A DNA stretch of 16,991 nucleotides from Methanoregula sp. UBA247 (lineage in GTDB: Archaea > Halobacteriota > Methanomicrobia > Methanomicrobiales > Methanospirillaceae), in the NCBI GenBank assembly GCA_002495055.1, contig DADR01000025.1, positions 1 through 16,991 on the forward strand, in the 5' to 3' direction. Below, piece by piece: positions 5,916 to 12,504 of this stretch (its first letter is position 1; the number at the start of each line of letters is the position of its first letter). Below the pieces are notes generated by a model that saw only the letters and a list, made by a program, of their open reading frames with translations, did not search any database and was not told the origin of the DNA. The position numbers were made by a program, and so were the translations under genes.

Positions 5916-7070
5916 ATGGAATCGTTTGATCTCCAGAATTTCAAAACGATCAACACGATTATTGAGCGGGACAGCAAGGATTCGACGTACAAGTTTGCCC
6001 TGTTACGCGGCGTCATCGAGATCTCGCAGGAATACCAGCACCTGAGACACGAGACCGGGGATCTTGTCTCTCTCCCACTCGGGCTTCTTATTGAGAAATG
6101 GCTCCTGTATTATTATCCCCTCATCGAGAGCCAGGAATTTTTACCGCAGCTGCACGGAGAAAAACCGGATTCTGCTCACAAAAGGATCTCCTTCCGGCCA
6201 GTGTTCAGGGAAGTTACGGATTACTATGCGGGAAAGGGTGGCTTCTCGGTATTCTATAATGATTACGTGAATGGATCATTCCCGGCGGAAATTTCTTCCT
6301 CAGTCGGTGAATTGATCGGGAAACTCAAAACTACCATAACGACCATGCCCATGAAACACCTGGGCCGTTCGCACGGGCACCGGGATTTCTCCATATTTTC
6401 ATATAACAATGATGCCCGGCGCATGTCTGCCGGAATGCCGGTCAGCCAGGAATCGGTCGTGAACTATTCCGGGACCTTTTCGTTCCGGAAGGATCTGTTC
6501 CTGGTATTCCAGTATCTCGGCAGTTTCATCTCCGGGGATGACTCGCTGATCTACCAGTGGGCAGAGTTTACCAGCAAGGCAAGCGGGGGTTCGCACACGG
6601 TCGCCTCCGTGATGGAAACATTACGAACCGTGCCGGAGACCGGCAGGGCTGTGAGCGAGGCCCGGCAGGTCTATACGCAATTGCACGGGAAGAATCACGG
6701 CCTTGATTGTGTCTGGTCCGGGAAACCGATCACCGATCTCGCAATGCTCCACGTGGATCACTTGATCCCGTTCTCGGTCTGGAAGAACAACAATCTCTGG
6801 AACCTGCTCCCGGCGTTAGAAAGTGTCAACGCGAAGAAGCGTGACAAGATCCCCTCACCGGATTTTATCCATAAGAGATCGGATGCGATTGTCAGTTACT
6901 GGGACAGCATGTCCGGAGTATATCCCCGACGATTCTCCCGGGAGATCAACCTCGCCCTGATTGGTTCGCCAGAAAAATTACCGGGCTGGCAAGATGCGGC
7001 CCTGGAACGGCTCGGGGAAAAATGCGAATACCTCATCGAGGTCCGGGGGTTCGATGCATGGAGCATGTGA
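5916..7070 (+). CDS. HNH endonuclease
   Basis: A 384-residue protein with an HNH nuclease fold near the C-terminus: C265 in LDCVWSGKPIT, the catalytic D281-H282 in LHVDHLIPFSVW, N293/N296 in NNNLWNLLP, and N305/K307 in VNAKKRDKIPS. This DH...N...N-x-K arrangement is that of metal-dependent HNH nucleases. Residues 1-240 are a conserved-looking but unrecognised region with no signal peptide or membrane segment, perhaps target recognition. The gene is GC-rich and overlaps the HIT gene by 13 bases, so the two are one operon. HNH and HIT proteins are, as I recall, frequent neighbours of DUF3427 helicases, and one is present at 12499-15600. No strong Shine-Dalgarno is seen before ATG 5916. Confidence 0.85.
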   Translation: MESFDLQNFKTINTIIERDSKDSTYKFALLRGVIEISQEYQHLRHETGDLVSLPLGLLIEKWLLYYYPLIESQEFLPQLHGEKPDSAHKRISFRPVFREVTDYYAGKGGFSVFYNDYVNGSFPAEISSSVGELIGKLKTTITTMPMKHLGRSHGHRDFSIFSYNNDARRMSAGMPVSQESVVNYSGTFSFRKDLFLVFQYLGSFISGDDSLIYQWAEFTSKASGGSHTVASVMETLRTVPETGRAVSEARQVYTQLHGKNHGLDCVWSGKPITDLAMLHVDHLIPFSVWKNNNLWNLLPALESVNAKKRDKIPSPDFIHKRSDAIVSYWDSMSGVYPRRFSREINLALIGSPEKLPGWQDAALERLGEKCEYLIEVRGFDAWSM

Positions 7071-7456
7071 AGTGCCCGTTCTGCAATCCACTCGCTGATG
7101 ACATCCTTGCGAAGAACGACCTCTGCTATGCCCGCCGGGACCAATTCCCGGTCAGCAGGGGCCACCTGCTCGTGATCCCGTTCCGCCACACGCCGGATTT
7201 TTTTTCGATGACTCCGGAAGAGCGGGGGGCTTTGGTTGATCTGGTTGCTTCGTGCAGGGATTTGATTTCTCACGAGTTCTCTCCGGCCGGGTACAACATC
7301 GGGTTCAATGTCGGTACTGTGGCCGGGCAGACGGTGATGCACTGCCATTGCCATGTGATTCCGCGGTATGTCGGGGATGTGCCTGAGCCACGGGGCGGGG
7401 TGCGGGGAGTTGTGCCGGGGAAGAGGGGGTATTGCGAAGATCACAATTTAAAATAA
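7058..7456 (+). CDS. HIT-family nucleotide-binding protein
   Basis: A 132-residue histidine-triad protein. The N-terminal C6-x2-C9 (KCPFCN) is the usual zinc pair, and the triad H95-x-H97-x-H99 sits in VMHCHCHVIPRY, followed by GGVRGVVPGKRGY. HIT proteins hydrolyse or transfer nucleotidyl groups on AMP-type phosphoramidates or dinucleotides. The ATG at 7058, 13 bases inside the HNH end, is chosen because CPFC then lies at the normal distance from the start; an in-frame upstream ATG (7022) only adds Arg/Pro-rich residues. The last codons become AT-rich and the stop overlaps, tail to tail by nine bases, the end of the oppositely oriented 570-aa gene, as if the AT-rich operon had replaced the original 3' end. 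Confidence 0.9.
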   Translation: MEHVKCPFCNPLADDILAKNDLCYARRDQFPVSRGHLLVIPFRHTPDFFSMTPEERGALVDLVASCRDLISHEFSPAGYNIGFNVGTVAGQTVMHCHCHVIPRYVGDVPEPRGGVRGVVPGKRGYCEDHNLK

Positions 7457-9160
7457 TGTTGCTTGAACATTCTGTCGAACATTAATCGGTTCATCATTCA
7501 ATCGATAATCCCTGTATAATAAATACAAAAATGTAGACATTGAATCGGCTACGCATGTTTCAATTGCATCATAATATCGTTTTTTGAAATCTTGGTTCGA
7601 GAAGGGTGTTGAAAAATTTTTGTTTACATTTACATGATTTCCTTGTCTCGACCATCCAATCAACCATGGTTTTAAAATATCTTTTTCAATTGTAGCAAGA
7701 CGTGTGTCAGGAATGGAGATGTCTTCAGCGAGGTGGATAATTCGTAAAGGTTTTTTTCGATTTTTCCGATAGTACATCCTCGCATTGTAAGAATTAATAA
7801 AGAAATTATCACTATGCTCCAATTGTTTGAAATCTCCGTTTCCATAAGAATATAATTTAAGGGAATTACATTCAGCCAGTTTTTCTTTGAAGAATGAAGT
7901 TTGCTTATTAACAAACGAATTGGCGAAATAAGTGCAATCAAACTTTAATGAGTGTTTTTTATTTTCCCAGCACAGTTCTTCACAGAAGTGACATGGAAGA
8001 TTTAGAACGTTAATGTCAATTTCAGCAGATCTCGATTTACTATTCCAATATATCGATGAATAGATACAGGGAAATTTGAACACTCTAGGGTCCTTTGTAG
8101 GGCTTTGTGTTGGATAAGTTATAGAATAAAACTCTACATCTAATACAAGAAGATCTACTTTTTTTAATTGGGTTTGATCCAAATGGGGAATTATTGATTG
8201 AATTGTAGAATTACATTTCTTCTCATTCTCACTTTTCACTTCTGCAATTATTTCTTTGACACACAGTTCACTTCGATTTTTTTTCTCTTCATTAAATTGA
8301 GGTGTATCCCTTCTCGTGAAAACTCTGAATTTATCCTGGTTTTTAAGCAATAAAGATAATCGAATTAATTCAAAAATGACTTTATTTTTAATTGCCGCGA
8401 TTGAAGACTCTTCAAATCTAAAAGGCCGACCAGAATTATGGTAATCTCTCTCTTTAATGAAATCGTGTCCGTTGGGATACCAGAAATTTCGATTGATTTC
8501 TGCTATCTCCGTCGTACTGAATATTCCTGATAAAAATTGTGCCGAAGAATCGATATAAAAAAAATATTGACTAGGTAGGAACGTGTCTTTCATACATTGT
8601 TTTAAGATACGTTCTGAACAATTATTTTGAAGAAAAACCGAATTCTCCAAGAACCAGATTGACTGCCCTTTGAACTGTTCTAATGCGGTGATACATTTCT
8701 TACCAAAATTTGGATCAAAACAATCATCCGGTAGCCCAAAAGCAGAACAGTACTCAGATTGTCTCCCAGAATATTCCTTTCCAGAGACGTTTACCACAAA
8801 TCTTGAACATCCGCTTAATGTTGAACCGCCATCGTTTTTCTGTGGGGGGGGGATTTTATAACTATAATAATTTGGGTTGTTCAAGAGGTATAATGTTGGA
8901 AAACATTTCATCGGATGGATATCCCACAATAACCCAATTTGGGTTCGTGACTTTGCAAATAAAATGGCCCATAAGAGGGGGATATTTTCAACTCTTTTAT
9001 CAATGAACCGTGTTCGAAGAAGCGGCCATTGTTGGGCCTTATCAAATGTCAACACTAGAGAGACGCAACAGTTATTTGAAAACAAATAATTGGATAACTC
9101 CTCTGGAGAAAACCGTGTACCTTCCAAAAATTGAGATAAATCAATTGTTTCATCCATCAC
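7448..9160 (-). CDS. Unrecognised 570-aa protein with DEDD-exonuclease-like motifs
   Basis: Last gene of the AT-rich operon; I do not recognise the family. The C-terminal third shows a pattern like DnaQ/RNase H-fold 3'-5' exonucleases: a hydrophobic strand ending in D341-V-E343 (VDLLVLDVEFYSI), then D443 in YSYGNGDFKQLE (Exo II-like), then D539 in AIETCVADSMSTFLYLLY (Exo III-like). The His or Tyr general base normally before the last Asp is not in its standard place, so catalysis is uncertain. A Cys cluster (CHFCEELC, 390-397) lies between the first two motifs. Residues 1-330 are unassigned. The coding strand has a run of nine C (8844-8852) in codons 102-106 that could slip. Start is GTG 9160 or ATG 9157. 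Confidence 0.6.
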   Translation of the reverse strand: MMDETIDLSQFLEGTRFSPEELSNYLFSNNCCVSLVLTFDKAQQWPLLRTRFIDKRVENIPLLWAILFAKSRTQIGLLWDIHPMKCFPTLYLLNNPNYYSYKIPPPQKNDGGSTLSGCSRFVVNVSGKEYSGRQSEYCSAFGLPDDCFDPNFGKKCITALEQFKGQSIWFLENSVFLQNNCSERILKQCMKDTFLPSQYFFYIDSSAQFLSGIFSTTEIAEINRNFWYPNGHDFIKERDYHNSGRPFRFEESSIAAIKNKVIFELIRLSLLLKNQDKFRVFTRRDTPQFNEEKKNRSELCVKEIIAEVKSENEKKCNSTIQSIIPHLDQTQLKKVDLLVLDVEFYSITYPTQSPTKDPRVFKFPCIYSSIYWNSKSRSAEIDINVLNLPCHFCEELCWENKKHSLKFDCTYFANSFVNKQTSFFKEKLAECNSLKLYSYGNGDFKQLEHSDNFFINSYNARMYYRKNRKKPLRIIHLAEDISIPDTRLATIEKDILKPWLIGWSRQGNHVNVNKNFSTPFSNQDFKKRYYDAIETCVADSMSTFLYLLYRDYRLNDEPINVRQNVQATLF

Positions 9161-9175
9161 AATGATCTTCCGACA

Positions 9176-10249
9176 TTATACTAATTCTAATCCGAATTTT
9201 CCATCGCCAAATTGGTTTGGATCAATTCCTTGAGATTGCATAGACGGGGACAATATTTTCTTGAACTTACAAGTTTGAGATTCGCTCAGCCCAAATTCAC
9301 AGATTGGACATGCGTCACAATAGCAATCCCTTATCGTAAACGCGAAGTATAACCCGAGTGAAAAAAATGTGTTGTGGACTAATTTTAAAGCATTATTATA
9401 ACTATTTTTTTTCGAGTCGTTATTGTTCCATTCCCAAAGAACGCACTGATCCCACATGGATAAATTGATCTTGTCTGAATATGGAGGGCAGGAATAATTA
9501 TTTTGTTTTGAACTGCAAATTTCGCAGAGATTGTTATCTGTATTAATCTCGTGTATGGGTATCAATTTGATTTCTTTAAACATTTGAGGGTTATTTTTTA
9601 GAAGTGTATCAATTGCAATTTGAATATGATTCTTCGATACCTTTTGAAAGGTCTGGTATGATGCAATCTTTTTCCAATTAACCGTAGAAAATTCGTCGGA
9701 GTCGAACAGTAATGCAGTACAACGGTTGATACTATTTTTTGCGGGCATTTCGAAAGGAAAACCCGCGGAGGATAATGTTTTTTGACAATCGATTCCGACC
9801 GCCTCCATACTGGTCAATTTTTGATTTGGTTTTTTACATTTCAAATGAACTATTTTCGAACAAATGTGACATTTTTTACAGGCACCACCAGATAAAACAA
9901 TGTGCCCGATTTTATTTTTTATAAACAAATCTTGAAGATTCGTTGAGATCCGTTGGATTTCATGCTCCTTATGTCGGTTTAAAAATAATTTTTTATACGG
10001 GGAAATATCAGGTGGCAAAGGGGAGGACGTTGCAGCGAGTAAAGTCCATTTATAATTATGATTTTGAATCGCTTCTTTCAATTCTAGTGAATCGGGAGGA
10101 CAGCAATATTTTCTCTGAAAATTTTTACAACCATATTTACAGAGAAATTTGCACCGATCATCAAAACATACCTCGTTAAATGGTATCACCCTCATGAATG
10201 CCAAAGGGCTGGCCTCGAAAAAAATTTTCAACTCATTGTGGGATTTCAT
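9176..10249 (-). CDS. Tandem DUF2284-like Cys-rich metal-binding protein
   Basis: A 357-residue protein from ATG 10249 (a TTG two codons upstream is rejected because GGA lies six bases before the ATG). Using numbering from that TTG, it has two copies of the DUF2284 pattern. First: C35, C39, C43 and C51-C52-P-P, then GGACKKCHICS (123-133), C140, and MEAVGIDC. Second: CEIC (244-247), SCPPYSD (255-261), then CYCDACPIC (311-319), C329, and MQSQGIDP. DUF2284 proteins are predicted metal-binding proteins of unclear function; the cysteine spacing would suit Fe-S clusters or zinc. It starts two bases after the radical SAM stop, so they are surely coexpressed, and it may supply or accept electrons for that enzyme (inference). 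Confidence 0.7.
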   Translation of the reverse strand: MKSHNELKIFFEASPLAFMRVIPFNEVCFDDRCKFLCKYGCKNFQRKYCCPPDSLELKEAIQNHNYKWTLLAATSSPLPPDISPYKKLFLNRHKEHEIQRISTNLQDLFIKNKIGHIVLSGGACKKCHICSKIVHLKCKKPNQKLTSMEAVGIDCQKTLSSAGFPFEMPAKNSINRCTALLFDSDEFSTVNWKKIASYQTFQKVSKNHIQIAIDTLLKNNPQMFKEIKLIPIHEINTDNNLCEICSSKQNNYSCPPYSDKINLSMWDQCVLWEWNNNDSKKNSYNNALKLVHNTFFSLGLYFAFTIRDCYCDACPICEFGLSESQTCKFKKILSPSMQSQGIDPNQFGDGKFGLELV

Positions 10250-10251
10250 TT

Positions 10252-11367
10252 TCAATCCTTTTTGATTAAATCCTTAAAGCATAATGGATCTGGAGCATAC
10301 CTGAACACATCTCCGAATGATGTATTTTTTGCATCGTCGGATGAATCTAACAATCGTTGAGCAACGCATTTGCCTTTGCATTCCTCAAGATATTGACACA
10401 GTTTACACGGGGAGTTCAACTGTTTGTATCCAGTATCAACAAATTCTCGGAACCTTTCGAATTCTCTCGAAGTCCAGATGAGCCAAAAAGATTTATTGTA
10501 AATATTTCCTGGAGAAAAATGAGTTAATTCCTTCCAAGCAGGACACATCGCCACAGTTCCATCTGGTAGAATTAATGGTGCATCTATTCCGCCACGACAA
10601 CAATGTTTCGTTTCTTGAGGATAAAGGTCCTTTTTACCGAGAAGAAATAAAAAATTAATCGGATGTCCAATTCTAAGTTTTATCTTTTGTTGTTGGGTCT
10701 CTGGTCGTTCGAGCAATCTCACAAGGCTTTTTTGTACTTGACAAAAGTCAGTTGGGGTTAAATCAAATAGCCCTTCTTTTCCTCTACCTTGAGGAACAAA
10801 TCTTAAAAAATTAATTTGATTAAACCCGTTTTCAACACAAAAATCAAATATTCTTTCGAGATGCTGAAAATTTTTTTTGAACGGAACGACATTCGCTCCT
10901 AAAAACATTTTCTCTGCCTTAATGTTTGATATCGTTTGCTGAATACAATCATAAGATCCGGGTTTCCCATTTATTTTTTCTATAGTTTGTTTATTAAATC
11001 CCTGAATATTGATATGAATTTTGGGATTTTCAGAGGATATTTTTATCTCTCTAAGTATTTTTTTAGATATTGGTATGATATTGTCATTAGAATCCAATAC
11101 CACCCCGCTACTATAGATGATGATTTTAATATTTAGTTCTCGTAAAAAATTAAAGAAATTGAGAAAATCAGAGTACAAGAGTGGATCTCCACCAGAAAGT
11201 GAGATTTTCTTAATCCAATGATTAGTTTTAACCTGCAAAATTGTTTCTTTGAGTTTTTCTAGATCTAATTTTTCTTCTCTGCAAATACTTGCATCACTAC
11301 TACAATAAATACAATTTAAAGCACATTTCTTCGTTAATTCCACACTCAATTCATTAAAAGAATGCAT
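10252..11367 (-). CDS. Radical SAM/SPASM-domain enzyme
   Basis: A 371-residue radical SAM enzyme. C15-x3-C19-x2-C22 (KKCALNCIYCSSD) binds the 4Fe-4S cluster that cleaves S-adenosylmethionine; SGGDP (58-62) is the GGE-like SAM motif; LRFVPQGRG (188-196) is typical of the barrel end in SPASM proteins. A SPASM-type C-terminal domain holds auxiliary cluster cysteines: C256-C257, C275 (DGTVAMCPAW), C321/C324/C330/C334 and C363. SPASM enzymes mostly modify peptides or proteins. The ATG directly abuts the stop of the zinc ribbon gene, with AGGA about eight bases upstream. AT-rich like the whole operon. The substrate is unknown; the adjacent ~63-residue protein is one candidate. Confidence 0.9.
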   Translation of the reverse strand: MHSFNELSVELTKKCALNCIYCSSDASICREEKLDLEKLKETILQVKTNHWIKKISLSGGDPLLYSDFLNFFNFLRELNIKIIIYSSGVVLDSNDNIIPISKKILREIKISSENPKIHINIQGFNKQTIEKINGKPGSYDCIQQTISNIKAEKMFLGANVVPFKKNFQHLERIFDFCVENGFNQINFLRFVPQGRGKEGLFDLTPTDFCQVQKSLVRLLERPETQQQKIKLRIGHPINFLFLLGKKDLYPQETKHCCRGGIDAPLILPDGTVAMCPAWKELTHFSPGNIYNKSFWLIWTSREFERFREFVDTGYKQLNSPCKLCQYLEECKGKCVAQRLLDSSDDAKNTSFGDVFRYAPDPLCFKDLIKKD

Positions 11368-11559
11368 TTATTTTTCCTGACGAGACTCAAGATATTTTTT
11401 ATCTTCCTCATGTTTTTCTTGATATGATTGACTGTTATCCTCTTCATCAACTCTAATGAATTTCGTTCTATCCGTATTTCCACAATGCGGACATACTTTT
11501 GGCATATGAACTGCATCCTCTGAAATTACTTGATTACAGGCCGTGCATTTCGTTCCCAT
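11368..11559 (-). CDS. Small zinc ribbon protein (63 aa)
   Basis: A 63-residue protein from ATG 11559. Two CxxC pairs, KCTACNQ and VCPHCGN, form a rubredoxin-like zinc ribbon in the first half; the second half is a highly charged, probably unstructured tail (EEDNSQSYQEKHEEDKKYLE). A GTG at 11571 would add four residues, but the GTGAGG containing it makes a ribosome binding site at the right distance from ATG 11559, so the ATG is preferred. It abuts the radical SAM gene with no gap. It could be an electron-transfer or scaffold protein for the radical SAM enzyme, a nucleic-acid-binding adaptor, or, because small genes just before SPASM enzymes are often their substrates, the target of modification. 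None is proven. Confidence 0.7.
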   Translation of the reverse strand: MGTKCTACNQVISEDAVHMPKVCPHCGNTDRTKFIRVDEEDNSQSYQEKHEEDKKYLESRQEK

Positions 11560-11572
11560 TTTTTTCCTCACA

Positions 11573-12322
11573 TCATTGAAGATAATGCTTATCTAAATTC
11601 TCTAATACATTCATAGAATATAAATTACTTGAATACGCATGTTGAATTACAGAGATTAAATCAGAATCGGCTTGTTCATTGTGATACCGCTGATTTCTAT
11701 TGAAAAATGTGCATTTACGGTTTCCGCAATGATTGCACTTATCACGCCATTCTTGGAGATTTTGAGGATTTTTAAAAAGATTCACCAGTCTCTCTGATTC
11801 TGATTTATATAAAGAAGCAATATTCGGTCTTGAGGAAATTTCAGTGATTAGTCCTTCAAGGATATGCTTCCAACTCTCATTCGATCCCCACGATCTGGGT
11901 GGTGTCCTTGGTATCCTTTGACCTATGTATTCAAATTCATCTTTTCTTAATAAATGAACTTCAGAACTCTCGATACCCCATACATATCCATAATTATCCC
12001 ACATTTTTGTTTCATAAAAAAATTCTCTGCTCACTCGATAATATCCGATAATGTATTTCTTTCCATCGTCGTTTGACTTTGTTTGAAAAATGATATATTT
12101 CTCATTTTCAGATGGACGTTTGATAAGCGCTTTCAACCCATCTCGATTACAAATTGTATTGTAGGAATGATCTTCGAACACTGGAAGTTCAAAATGAATC
12201 ACATCTTGAGATGGGAACATCAGCATATTGCGATATGCAACCTCAGGTTTCAAATTTAAATAACAATAATCAGGTAATTCCGGCATTGAATAATAGTAAA
12301 AAAGAATCGAGTCCTTTACCAT
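11573..12322 (-). CDS. Unrecognised 249-aa protein with C-terminal Cys knuckle
   Basis: First gene of the AT-rich operon; family not recognised. Residues about 76-140 have alternating strands (KYIIFQTKSN, KKYIIGYYRVSREFFY, YVWGIESSEVHLLRK, EYIGQRIPR) resembling the small beta-barrel domains (EVE/ASCH/nucleotide-modification-associated type) that bind modified bases or RNA; this is a weak resemblance. C196, C199 and C204 with nearby His (CNHCGNRKCTFFNRNQRYH) could bind zinc. No signal peptide or membrane helix. Its stop is 13 bases before the next ATG. An AT-rich promoter region lies directly upstream. A sensor or target-recognition role would fit first position and the zinc knuckle, but that is speculation. 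Confidence 0.65.
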   Translation of the reverse strand: MVKDSILFYYYSMPELPDYCYLNLKPEVAYRNMLMFPSQDVIHFELPVFEDHSYNTICNRDGLKALIKRPSENEKYIIFQTKSNDDGKKYIIGYYRVSREFFYETKMWDNYGYVWGIESSEVHLLRKDEFEYIGQRIPRTPPRSWGSNESWKHILEGLITEISSRPNIASLYKSESERLVNLFKNPQNLQEWRDKCNHCGNRKCTFFNRNQRYHNEQADSDLISVIQHAYSSNLYSMNVLENLDKHYLQ

Positions 12323-12339
12323 AGCACTTCAATAGTTGT

Positions 12340-12367
12340 TTATATTTTTTTCTATGCTATAAATAAT
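12340..12367 (-). promoter_or_regulatory. Promoter region of the five-gene AT-rich operon
   Basis: On the minus strand, two TATA-like stretches precede ATG 12322: TTATTTATAG (about 12366-12357) and AAATATAAAC (about 12347-12338). The first would give a short leader, the second a nearly leaderless transcript. Either would drive all five genes, since the later gaps are 0-15 bases. Confidence 0.45.
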
Positions 12368-12458
12368 CGATAGCTTTTGTTCTGATTTTTATTTTGCTTT
12401 TACTCTATTTTCAATATCCATATTTGTTCCATTTTCCACCCTACAAAGTTCTTTCATT

Positions 12459-12504
12459 CAAGCCCACGCTGGCTGTGGGGCGCCAGCCCCGTTGAGCATC
12501 AAAT
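12459..12504 (-). repeat. Hairpin element copy 2
   Basis: On the minus strand ATGCTCAACGGGGC, loop, GCCCC, then GCGTGGGCTTG. Related to copies 1 and 3. Here the inner loop changes to TGG-C and the outer pair becomes ATGC with GCGT (one G-U wobble), so pairing is kept despite substitutions. It overlaps the stop codon of the DUF3427 helicase, the same position relative to a gene as copy 1. Confidence 0.75.
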
